Positions 36,067 through 48,286 of a DNA stretch of 64,000 nt are shown one piece after another. The notes under the pieces were generated by a model. That model was not told where the DNA came from. It ran no database searches and saw only the letters and a list, made by a program, of their open reading frames with translations. Where the stretch lies: positions 130,965,891 to 131,029,890 of the forward strand of contig CM043947.1 of the NCBI GenBank assembly GCA_014529385.2. Direction: 5' to 3'. The position numbers were made by a program, and so were the translations under genes. How positions within the stretch are numbered: position 1 is the stretch's first letter; each line of letters opens with the position of its first letter. This DNA is from Adiantum capillus-veneris. Its lineage: Eukaryota; Streptophyta; Polypodiopsida; Polypodiales; Pteridaceae.

Positions 36067-36239
36067 TGAGGGTCTTCTTACTCAGTCATCTTGATACAGT
36101 CTTTTTTGTAGCTATGGTCTTCTTGATACAGTCTTACTCAGTGATTGTATGCATGTACAGTTTCACACTTATGTTTATGGTTTTGCATTTTGTTTGCGAT
36201 TATAATTGTGGTATGACAATTAGGTCATCGCTATGTTTT

Positions 36240-36500
36240 GCAATTATGATATGGCACAGAGGTTATGGTCAAGGTTTGGAAATCAAGTTATGGTTATGGG
36301 TTTGCAATGATAGTATGGAAATCATGGTATGGTTAGGGTTTGGCAATCAAGTTATTGTTATGGTTTTATAAAGATGGTATGGCAATCATGTGATGGTTAT
36401 GCTTTGACAATTAGATTATGGTTATGGTTATGGTTATGGTTTTGCAATGATGGTATGGATGTTATGGTTATGGTATGTCAAGAAATTTATGGTTATGCTT
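36240..36500 (+). repeat. degenerate TTATGG / TATGG repeat
   Basis: Repeated 'ggttatggttatgg' with 'gcaatgatggtatgg' variants, about 260 bp, between the second ORF and the right end of CACTA. It is the right-hand counterpart of the TTAGG array on the left. Confidence 0.75.
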
Positions 36501-37077
36501 ATGGTTAAGCTTTTGATTTTGTGGTTTTGTTCTTCTTACAATTTTGCTAATCTGTATACACTCTATCTTTAGCGTCAAGTTGTAGGTGGAGTGCGGTTGC
36601 TTGTGCACTCTTCCTTTGGGCAGAGAGGGCTGTTTTTTGTTGCTACAATACATGCAACATCCATTCCCAGCCCTCTCTGCCCAAATTTTCTTTTGCAGGT
36701 TCTATCGTCGGTACAATTTTTGATAGAGACACTGATATAGGCATCGGAACAGGCATCGATATAATAAAATAAGATACCAACGCTTATTTCAACGTCTATT
36801 CCGGTGCAGTTTTCATAGTGAGGCGGTCCGGGGCGGGCAACAAGAAGAGCAACCTCTAGACACCCTTCAAGGCTCCCGTGCTGCTCAATGGGGCTGAACC
36901 ACAACACAACACAAACCAAAACAACAAACCCACAGCCAAATCCCAACTACACAAGGGGCACCACCTAGTTTAAGAGCGAACTAGGACGCAAAAGAGGAGA
37001 ATCGTTAGGGCAACCCACAAACAAGCAATGAATTTACACTAACCCTAACACCAATGGAACACTCTCACACACTAAAA

Positions 37078-37080
<3 letters not shown>

Positions 37081-37150
<70 letters not shown>
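37081..37150. repeat. (GA)35 microsatellite
   Basis: Seventy bases of pure GA within the solo LTR; it produces a poly-Leu/Ser open frame on the minus strand that is not a gene. Confidence 0.95.
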
Positions 37151-37153
<3 letters not shown>

Positions 37154-37843
37154 TGTACAACTTAGCTTCAACTTTATATTTTGCACAAAAAGGAACTTAG
37201 AGCTTGCGGAATCAAGTGACAAGATTTGGTTATAGCATCACTAGCACATTGTCTTAGGGTTATGGGAGCCCTCTCACCATCCACCCTCTTACAATGGTAG
37301 CCAAACAATAGCCAATGAATCACAAGCAACAAAACAACAACCTTCAATGAAACAAGTCACCTTATGAAGCTGAATGAGTTTGCCAAGCCAAATTGGAGGA
37401 GAAGCATGAGCCTTTGGACATGAATTGCACCCAAAACTACCAATTCATTGATGTTGGGGTAGATACAACAATGGTAGGAAGAATATCTTCTACTCGCACT
37501 CACTCAAACTAGCTCAAGCTTTTCTATGCACCAAAGTGATGGTGTATAGAAAGCTTACTCTCTCTTTACAACCAAGATAGAACTGGCGTGTGCTACGCTC
37601 AATCTAGTGTGCAATGGTATAGTGATGTCTTTTACAAGGAGGAATGGGTTCTATTTATAGGTTTTAGAATCCTTGATTAGGATTAAGCCTAATCAATTTT
37701 ATTAGGAAAGATCAAGGATTATGAATTTTTATGAATTTCAAATGAGAATGGGGTCTCTCTTTTCTCTTGAGTCACATGGATGTGGGCTCAAGTAAGAGAA
37801 TTATTGATGTGGTGAAAGGAGAGAAACTTCCATGGGAGTGAGT

Positions 37844-38135
37844 GAATTTGGTTTACTTGTGCGGTTGCCTACTCCATATGTTGATAGTGTGGGTGCATTT
37901 TTACAAGAGAAGTTAGTTGTTAGTGGTAATAATCACTAGAACTGTTAGTGATACATTTACAATGGATAGGATGAGTTGATTTGATGAAGGAATTTGGTTT
38001 ACTTGTGCGGTTGCCTACTCCATATGTTGATAGTGTGGGTGCATTTTTACAAGAGAAGTTTGTTGTTAGTGGTAATAATCACTAGAACTGTTAGTGATAC
38101 ATTTACAATGGGTAGGATGAGTTGATTTGATGAAG
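37844..38135. repeat. 146-bp tandem duplication in the solo LTR
   Basis: The unit beginning 'gaatttggtttacttgtgcg' starts at 37,844 and again at 37,990; the two differ at only a few bases, so the duplication is recent compared with the LTR itself. Confidence 0.9.
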
Positions 38136-39743
38136 GAAGAGGGGTGAATTAAAAGAGAATCATTGAGATGGTGAAGCTTTGAAGAAGCTTGAACTCACCC
38201 TTGTGTAGATTGTGGAAAAAATGACCGCTGGTCTTCTTCTTCTTCTTCGCTTCTTTACGCCGCCGCCACGGTTGACCACCACGACGAAAAGAGAATTTGT
38301 TGATGAAAAATCCTCAATTTGCAGAAGTTATCATGGTTCAGATGCTGAATTTTAGATATTTTTAGGAGAGGTAAATGAAATTGTAACATAGAAGCAATAG
38401 AGAGAGACATGGAGAGGGTGTATGTATGTAGAGGTTCATAAAAGAACTATAGGGATGAGAGAGAAGGGTAATGGTGAAGAGGGTGGGAGAAGCCATGGAA
38501 ATTGTAGGTTTGAGTGAGGGAAGGAGAGGGAGGGATGTGTAAGAGTGAGTAGGTGTGTGGAAGGGTGAGAGAAGACTAAAAGCTACTTGTGAGAAAAGTG
38601 GGCAGACTGGGGTCCACTCAAAAAATCATAGCTCACCACTGGTAGCTCTAAAAATCATGAAAAACTTTGAGGTGATTATTCAAAGCGTGGGCTACATTTT
38701 CTCTTTTGACCACCGCTCCAAATTCGGAGTGGAGATAGGTGCCAAAATTCTCATCAAAAAGCCTGTTTTTTATGCCTGCAAAAGTCTTTTAGTGGCCCCC
38801 TCCTTTGTTGAATTTGTACAATGCATCCAAGAGTGAGCCCCTCCTTTGTCATATTATAATACAAAGCATCCAAGTTGCCCTTGACCCATGCATGGAGGAG
38901 GATTATTGGAGAATAAAGAAATATATACATGGTGGGACTAGTGTATGGACTATTCATGGACTTTAGCTCAATGAGCACATGGTGTTAGAATAATGAGTAA
39001 AAATAATAATAAAAATATGGAGGAGTTATGGATATGGAAAGATATTTGAATCATATGATATGGTCCCTCCTTGAATTATTTTGGGTGAAAGAGGAAAAAG
39101 TATGCAAGTAAATAATATAATAAACGTAACCAATGAGTAGAAATCAATTTTTTGTTTTCACGAGGGTGAGGGTGAAAATGTGGGAGTGATTTGTATAAAG
39201 GAAAAATATGAGGTTAGAGTATGTACATATTGGCAAAAAATATAATTATGGTGTAAGAGGATGAAAGAAGGTGTACATAGGTTTAATAAACACACACCAA
39301 AGTATAAATATTTAAATAAAATACCAAAATAATTATAAAAAATCCCTATATTTAAGCCATATATACAATGAAATATTTACACACAAAGAGGCCATAATAT
39401 ACTTTTATTTTTTTTATTTTTTTTATTTTTATTTTTTTGGCTCACTAGCCCAGTGACTAGCTAGCTGAGGGTTTTTAAGAAGATATGGGAAAAGCCCCCT
39501 AACTCACACACGCCTATGTACAGTGAAATGGTAGGGATAGCCATAGCGTTTGGGTGAATTTGGTAGGGTGGAGTAACTTACTATGGCAATTATGGAAAGC
39601 CGAAAAACGGCTATCAATAGCTTATTTGGACGACTCATATACCGGTGTCTATTTCGGTGTTTATTCTAGCATATTGTACTTTTAGAACAAGTTTTGAGTC
39701 ATCAGTAGCCGCGTCAATTTTTACGCCGTGTGATGTAGTGATA

Positions 39744-39926
39744 TACCCTTTTTGTACAAGTTTTGATACTTATGGCATGCATGCCTGCACTTGAAATCTT
39801 GATCTGATTAAAAATACCACACTTCGAAAAATCCTAGCTAAAGGACTTAATCACATACCCATTTTTCCTAAAAACCCATATCTCGCTTTATCAGCTTTAC
39901 TTAGCTACTTAACTGACCTTCTCAGT
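39744..39926 (+). pseudogene. PLE2 RT protein, segment between two insertions
   Basis: Codes for YGMHACT, a stop, then IKNTTLRKILAKGLNHIPIF and ALLSYLTDLLS. The LRKILAKGLNxIP wording is typical of the region just before the RT domain in Penelope-like proteins. The frame continues without change after the gypsy element (52,889 onward: NLRLKKTILLDVAKLVEQ), counting one copy of TCAGT. Confidence 0.8.
39922..39926. other. left TSD (TCAGT) of the gag-pro gypsy element
   Basis: TCAGT directly precedes the LTR; the same five bases follow the other LTR at 52,884-52,888. Confidence 0.9.
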
Positions 39927-40866
39927 TGTTGTGGGAGCGAATCACACCACCTATGAAGTGCATGCAGCACAACCTAGATCAACATAATGTCAATCGAGGA
40001 CATAGATGACACGATAGGCACATAGAGGAAATATCTTTAGCTTGTCAAACTAAGACCATCCTACACATACAACACTCTAGAAGGCCAACTAAACTACAAT
40101 CTAGAACGTCACTACTGTCAACTACACCACCTACCCACATACACACAACGGAGAGAAACCCACCAAATCATACCAGAATTGTACGAAACTTAAGGAACAC
40201 CATCCTCTCACTAGGATACACCTGTCCCAAAGCCTCTACACAAAACCCTCGCTCTAAATACATCTGCAAAAACGGCGTATAAAGACATAGAAAATTTTGA
40301 AATGCTCAAAACTAAAATCTATGAGTAGATATGCATAGCTTATGTCGCGACGATTCTAATGACTACTTGCATGCAAAAAACAAACATCATTTGATACACT
40401 TACGACCACAAATAGATCGTAGGTGCATCGACACATGCACTCCATTCCGCAAGGAATGCTTGGCGTTGTCGCATAGCTCTCCTCGAGCCTACAACAATGG
40501 TGCAGTCGGATCTCCAATGTGATGAAAGAGCGGGGAGTTGCGTCATGATGAAGCTCATGCTCTCTCTCTTTCTCTCTCACACACAGTAGACAACAGCGCT
40601 ACACCTTTGATTATGATTAAGTGTATTTACAAAAGTGACCTAGGTACCTTATGTACTAAGGCTACCTTAGGTTAACCAAAAATAGAGTTTGAGGGGTTAA
40701 ATGGCTTGGTATTTACAATCTAGAAGTGCCATTGCATGCCGGCTTCTGCAACTAGACTACCTACTTATTACAAATGATGTTTACAACCATAATCCTCAGC
40801 ATTCCATAGCTCTCAAAAAATAAGTCTTTGTTGAGTTGTGTTATGCTGTTGACCCAACGGTCAACA
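39927..40866 (-). repeat. 3' LTR of the gag-pro element (940 bp)
   Basis: Edges TGTTGTGGGAGCG and GGTCAACA. Its inner edge carries an 8-bp perfect inverted repeat, TGTTGACC-CAAC-GGTCAACA (40,847-40,866). Aligns with 51,941-52,883 throughout. Confidence 0.9.
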
Positions 40867-40877
40867 CTCTCCCCCTT
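40867..40877 (-). other. polypurine tract of the gag-pro element
   Basis: Minus strand AAGGGGGAGAG immediately before the LTR start TGTTGACC. Confidence 0.88.
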
Positions 40878-40935
40878 CGAATTCATGTCGTCCCTAACAT
40901 GACCTGGTTGTCAATGTCGGTGTGCTCTTTGTTGT

Positions 40936-43079
<2,144 letters not shown>

Positions 43080-44279
43080 TTAATGATGCTTTTTTAGAAA
43101 CCCCTTGTCCTTGCTTTGTTTGTGTTTAAAGAGACTTCTTTGAGATCCACCTTGTCTTTGAGTGAGTCTTAAGTGGTCTTTGCTTCAGCTGTTGCACTCT
43201 TGGTTGAGGACAAGATTCAGACTTTGGGAGTTGATACTTTAATAGTTTTTGAATTTAAATGAACTCCTAACCTCTTTGTGCTTGAGTCAACTTCTTTGAA
43301 ACCCAAATTTGATTTGTGAAAGCTTGCAACTTTGTGTTTTTCCTAGATACTCTTGCAGGCTTTGACTTTTTTCTGTTGGCATTGGGTCTTGTGATTTTTC
43401 ATCAGAGATTTTCATTTTCTTGATCCATACTTGCTTTTGGCCGAGCTAGCTGTTTGGTATCCAGATTTGTCAAACTTTTTGGTTCTGACTTTTTATTCTT
43501 TCCTTTTGGCCTTCTTTGGTTGTTACGGAAGCTGCTAGTGATGGTGATGACCTGAGTACCTCATAGGGGATGCCAAAAGATTCATCACTATCGTTACTAT
43601 CCTCAGCAAGGTTGCATTCTAGCACTTTCCCTTTGTGGTTTGGCTAGTTATGGAAAGTTACTGTTTGCTTGCTCTTGGGTTGTTGTTTATGGGATGACTT
43701 TTGTATCCACTTGATTAGAGCGTTGGTAGCTCGTTGACATGGACGTGTTCTTCTTCGTTGAGTCTTTTCTTCATGTATGGGAGCCACGTATGAGGATGCT
43801 TGTTGTAGTTGCGTTTCCACAGAGGATTTTGGAATCCACTTTTGACGCAATTCATTCTTGTAGCAATGACATTGTTTCCTGGGTCTTTGATCTGGACAAT
43901 CATAAAACCGTGCATTTGTTGAAGTGTCATTTATGTCACCTGTTGGGTTGTCTGGATTTCCATTGTCGCCATCTTCTTGAAGCTCCAAGTGTTCTATGGA
44001 GTCATAGAACTCGTCTTCTTCTTTGTCTTTGTTTTCGTGGATCACACTCACTGCAAAGTAAGAAACAACATCATAGACATTTTCATCTCAAAACTTCATT
44101 GTTGGATCGTCTTGAATAGCGCACACATCCAAAGTAGCCAAGATGCGTTCCCATTCAAGTGGCTCTGATGATTCCTTGGGAAAGGGTTCTGGGATATAAT
44201 CCTCATTTTCACTTGCCCTTTCTAGGATGCACTCCTCTCGTTTTAAGCTTCCGCATTGCGAAAAGCTCCACATATCCAC
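43080..44279 (-). pseudogene. C-terminal extension after the protease, acidic then Lys-rich
   Basis: After the protease the sense frame continues with WERILATLDVCAIQDDPTMKF, a stop at 44,088, then HENKDKEEDEFYDSIEHLEL and a Gly/Asp/Asn-rich part (GDNGNPDNPTGDIND). A Gln/Lys/Arg-rich part to 43,644 follows. Past that TAG the same frame goes on (SNDSDESFGIPYEVLRSSPS) and then becomes Lys/Ser-rich with scattered stops to about 43,080. In autonomous gypsy elements RT would start here; instead there is this extension. I do not recognise a domain in it. Confidence 0.55.
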
Positions 44280-45132
44280 AGTTCTTTCGGCTTACCCAAC
44301 CATGCTGGAAGTTTTGATCGTGGCAGACAGAATCAAACTCCTCCACAGGTGTTCTTGTCACATCCCTATAACTATGGTCCTTCAAGTTTATCCTTGTCGT
44401 GGTTTCCATATGTCTTAGGTAGATATGGTCATAACCCCAATCTTGGACAATTTTCAGTTGTCGCATGAATGGTCTTCCTAGAATGATGTCATAGTTGTTC
44501 TTCTTGCCAAAGTCAACAATAGAAAAGGTTTGCTCATATTCAATGCCACAAGAAGTAACAACTACTTTTTCTAATAGTCCTATGGGTCTTTCCATGTGTC
44601 CGTCTGCAAGATGCAGTTTCATCCTAGTAGCCCTCATTGCTGGTTTTCTCCATTTTTTTCAGACCTCTTCTGTTGTAATGGCAACGCCAGCTCCACTGTC
44701 AAGGATTGACATGGTTTTTACACCTTGAAATTCCACAGGAAGAGTGGTGTTCCCATCTTCTCCCTCATAGTACTCGCCGACCTTGTTTAACGTCACTGGT
44801 CTAGTATTTAGCTGAGGCATTTCCAACTCTTTGATCCCTTTCTCGATTTTAGTCATTGGTTTTTTAACGCCAGATTTCTCTAGGCATTTTTCCACAGTAG
44901 CCCACATGTTTGCTCGTATTCTGAGCAACTCGGCTAATGTTATCGTATAGGTGATTTGTGTCAAAAAAATGTCTATCAACCCTTTTGAATCAATGACCTT
45001 GTGTGGAGACAGTCTCTGTGATGGGGCTGCAACAACATCTGACTTGGCCTCGTAATCTCCCGTATAGGATGGTAGTGTTCTTAGCGAATGGGGTTGACTG
45101 TCTGTAGACTGTACGGATCCTTTTCTCCCCAA
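44209..45132 (-). pseudogene. retropepsin-type aspartic protease of the gag-pro element
   Basis: The sense strand carries VEFQGVKTMSILDSGAGVAIT with the catalytic D-S-G-A, then MRATRMKLHLADGHMERPIG (flap region) and YDIILGRPFMRQL (the conserved ILG-x-P/D motif). This is the full layout of a retroviral-type protease, residues spanning about 110 codons. A single TGA at 44,659-44,661 sits where TGG (Trp) is likely (EEV-stop-KKWRKP), so the frame is otherwise continuous. Upstream, a roughly 100-residue segment (ITYTITLAELLRIRANMWATV) connects it to gag. The protease would have cut the gag precursor in the particle. Confidence 0.85.
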
Positions 45133-45316
45133 TACAATTTCACTTTTAGATTCATTTGAGATCCAGCCTCAAACTCCTCTATTGGTGGAAGAGACACCCC
45201 TCTTCCATCACTCGTTTGGTTTATTCATCTGCTTATCTCACTTTCCTCATTGGCCTCTCTGACTTGTTTCCACAATTCGTCAAGACCATCTATTTCTTTA
45301 TAGATGCTAGGTATAG

Positions 45317-46015
45317 CTATGTGAAATCCTCAGAAGAGTTATCCATGGTATTCAAAACTATCCTTGGTTCTAATGTTGTGTCATGGAGCTTTGGTCCGTG
45401 CTCGTGACTGGAATCTATCTCTTTTTGTTCTTGGTTTGGTGGGATTACTGGTGTATGTGGGACAAAGATCACACACTCATGTTTTCCAACTTGTGGTTCT
45501 AGTAAAGCTTGGGTTGTTTTAGTCATTTTCTTGCACATTTCAAGTATATCCTTTTCTAGTTCCACATATGGATATGTCATCCACCTACATTCTTGGGTTT
45601 GGTTGTTTTTGAGCCGTGTTTCATAGCCTTTTAGGAGGGCGTCTAATGGCTCATTAAACTTCTCGACCGATATTGATCCTCCCAAACTAGCACTTCTTGG
45701 TTTTTCATCTTAGGATGGTTCTTCTAGAGGTTGAGACGTCTGCGCAAGAGAAGGAGCAACACTTTCCTCATGTTGTCTTATCATGTCTTTAGCTTGTGCT
45801 TTCATCCTATCCTTTCTAGCTTTCCAACTATTTTGTTTGCTCTTGGTTTTTTGACTAGGTGCATCGGTCTTTGGCTCACCCATCTCTAGAATCGTGCCAA
45901 TTTCTGTTTTCTCTATCTCTAGCTTCTCCTCAGCTTCCTTTTGAGCTTGCTCTCTTGTAACTACTTGAACTGGTATGACATTTTCATTTTTTTGAGCTAC
46001 TGGGTAGTTGAACAA
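45317..46015 (-). pseudogene. gag-protease linker, charged, predicted coiled
   Basis: One frame runs from 46,015 to 45,317 with a single TAG at 45,710. It is rich in Glu, Lys and Gln (TREQAQKEAEEKLEIEKTE, ARKDRMKAQAKDMIRQHEE), which suggests a coiled or disordered linker, and ends with a Pro/His-rich stretch. Frame changes separate it from the knuckle region (near 46,000) and from the protease segment (45,317-45,132). Confidence 0.55.
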
Positions 46016-46742
46016 TTTCTAAGACATTTTTTGTGATCTTTCTAACTCGGTTTGGACAATCGGGTTTCAAGTGAATGACACCACAATCAAGACAATAGGA
46101 ATTTACTTGTGTGATCTCCGTCTGAGGACATTGTTTGACCAAGTGGTTGCCACGGCTTTTGTGACAACCTATCTCTAGTTGAGGAGCTTCTTCTTGCAAT
46201 TCCTTTTGGCTACAAATAGGCTCTGACCTAGCAAAGCCTCTATTCACAATGAACCACAATGTCTTTTTGTCCATCTCATACCTTCTTTCTTTGTTAGGTC
46301 AAAACGCAAGAGATGGAGGTTAGACTGGCCTCATCACTCCATGTGTTTCTATTATCTTTTGTCTCTTTGAAGGGCAGTACCCACTTTGATTGTTATAACA
46401 CATTGTAGCTGGCACTAGTGCTCTAGCATCTGTCTTCAGTGGAGGTTGTTGTCCTAAGACAGGTTGTGGTCTTGAAACTCCTATTGGACCTGGTGCATTC
46501 CCCATAACATATCTAGGTGGAGGAGGTTCTATTGTAATAGGTTGTACATACCTCTCCCTAGCATATTTCATGCCATAGTAACACTCTTCTCTCCTATGGT
46601 TTGTCCATTTTCTCTCAATTTTGCACCACTTAAGCTCCCTCGGATCAAAATTTACAAGAGGAGCTAACCTCTTGACCATTTTGTTGATAAGATTTTCTTG
46701 ATTTTTGATAGGTGCCACTGGTTTTGCAATGGACTCACTCAT
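45984..46742 (-). pseudogene. gag nucleocapsid region with atypical zinc knuckles
   Basis: In one frame with stops at 46,320 and near 46,296: WCKIERKWTNHRREECYYG (knuckle-like, second Cys replaced), a Pro-rich linker (PPPPRYVMG..., QPVLGQQPPL), then CHKSRGNHLVKQC and CLDCGVIHLKPDC. The last two share a C-x2-C-x3-H-x4-C spacing, one residue shorter than the usual C-x2-C-x4-H-x4-C, and in the first of them the second Cys is Ser. Nucleocapsid knuckles bind the genomic RNA for packaging. Confidence 0.7.
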
Positions 46743-46757
46743 CTGTGAATCACTGTG

Positions 46758-47950
46758 CTAAGAGGATGTGTCATCCTCTTGACTCTTACACTCGTTTTCT
46801 TTATATTGTTCACAATTATCCATCAGATAAAGAGCTTCTTTGATCAATTCGTTAAGCGTCAGGCTCCTTATCATATGCAGATCCTTCTGGAGACCCGCAT
46901 GTCTCATTCCCTGGATAAAGATCAGCATTAACTGTGCTTGCATAGGTAGTTTTTCTATTGGACAGAACTTGACATATCTCTTGAGCTGTAATGCCGCTTT
47001 GTGCATTGATTCATCCTCTTTTTGCTTGAATCTATGGATTTGCAAGACCGTATTGTGAGCTATGCCTTTCTGCGAGAATTCTTTGATGAATTCCTCAAAT
47101 AGCTCGTCTAGAGTCTCAAAATCACGTCTTTCCATTGGGTTGAACCATGTAGCCATGTCATCTTCCAAAGTCAGTCCAAACCCCGCAAACTGTGTTGCAA
47201 AATCTAAAACTTCCTCTGATTTAATTACTCTGATGAAAGCCGCTACGTGATCCGTCGGATCTTTATCTCCAGTGCATTTCCTGTTTACCCATTTCTGGAT
47301 CTGGGATGGTCTAACTCGCTGATTGTCTACAAGTCTGAACATAGACTCTCCCAATCCTTCTCTTGCTTCAGGCCTTCCACTATGCCTAGGTTCTTCTTCG
47401 AAGGGATTAGTTGTTCTGTTGGAGATCTGTCCATTGGGGAGATTCACTTGAGGAGGCATGTCTACCATCAGTGTGATCAATTCATCTCTCGTTATCACTC
47501 TAGAAGGGAATCCAGGTGGCTCCCCTATTGGAATTTTCATGTTTGGTGGAGGTATCTGTGGTCCTTCATTGACCAAATATCCACCTCTTTCTATTGCAAT
47601 CTGTGGATTTGTGCTTTTTATAGCTTTGTATTCGTGTCCATATTGTCAACAACTATGTATTTCCATTGGTAGTTGACTCTGTATGTATAAACATATAAGA
47701 GCTTGTAATGTGCCATCTCTTCTTGGTATGGCTCTGTGCACCTATAAAGGTTGACCTCATTGTTGTCAATATATCTATATAGTCCTTCACTCTCATGACA
47801 TATCATCCAAACTCTTTCAACAAACTTGGTCTTTATCAATTGTAAGTTTGGAAGATCCATTGTGGGCAAATGATCCTCTATCACTGGGATTCTAAAGCTT
47901 GTAGAAGCTGAGTTTGACTCTATAGAGAGCATGATCTTTGGGCTTAACAA
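46758..47950 (-). pseudogene. gag capsid region of the gag-pro element
   Basis: The N-terminal frame (47,950-47,618: LPTMDLPNLQLIKTKFVERVW, ...GLYRYIDNNEVNLYRC) shifts by one base near 47,640 into a 272-codon frame ending at a TAG at 46,758. That frame has the gypsy retrotransposon gag pattern: CTGDKDPTDHVAAFIRVIKS, DDMATWFNPMERRDFETLDELFEEF, then KEFSQKGIAHNTVLQIHRFKQ, YVKFCPIEKL, and FIQGMRHAGLQKDLHM. The reading continues in frame beyond the TAG into the knuckle region. It builds the virus-like particle in intact relatives. Confidence 0.85.
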
Positions 47951-48286
47951 CTCTAGCTTGATGTAAGTAAACTTATACCAGTGTATTCAAGTGCTTTGGT
48001 TAGCGAAAAGTCGACATTATGTCCAAAACCGCGACCGTTTTCTCGAAATTCTCACTTTTGGACACCCCTACTTGCTGATGCATTCTGAGGCCTTGAACGA
48101 CGTTTTTTCAAGCACTAACCAACAATGATTGACCCCATAGGAGTATTTTATTATTGTTCAAGGCTTACATAAAAAGTCATAGAGCTACTATGGAGCTTTT
48201 TTTTGATGAAAAAAGTTTCTGAATCCGATACCGGAAGCTCAAGTTATGGCCAAAACAGTTTTTTTTCTGACTCAACCTATGCCTAG

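Larger units (their letters stand above)
36819..39616 (-). repeat. solo LTR of the Tat family (2,798 bp) inside CACTA
   Basis: Edges TGAGGCGGTCC and CGGCTATCA are the reverse complement of the Tat LTR edges (TGATAGCCG...GGCCTCA). It is flanked by ATAG on both sides (36,815-36,818 and 39,617-39,620), a 4-bp target duplication. It is clearly more diverged than the 5' LTR at 53,902 and contains (GA)35 at 37,081-37,150 and a 146-bp tandem duplication at 37,844-38,135. No internal region is present, so it arose by LTR-LTR recombination. Confidence 0.85.
28776..39740 (+). mobile_element. CACTA (En/Spm) DNA transposon, 10.97 kb, carrying a solo LTR
   Basis: It begins CACTACAAGAG and ends as the inverse of CACTACATCAC, flanked by ATA on both sides. 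Subterminal sequences share GACGTC/GACGC and 'ccggtgtctatttcgg'-type motifs at both ends (28,800-28,960; 36,700-36,818 plus 39,617-39,735). It encodes a TNP2-type transposase at 31,875-34,623 and a second ORF region at 35,010-36,066, both broken. Without the 2,798-bp solo LTR at 36,819-39,616 it would be about 8.2 kb, a normal size for the family. It sits inside PLE2: the RT protein frame resumes right after it. Confidence 0.88.

Noticed and set aside
43080-47950. Integrated plant pararetrovirus (gag-protease with zinc knuckles)
   Set aside because: LTRs, PBS, PPT and a 5-bp TSD show an LTR retrotransposon; no movement protein, RT or viral leader is present.
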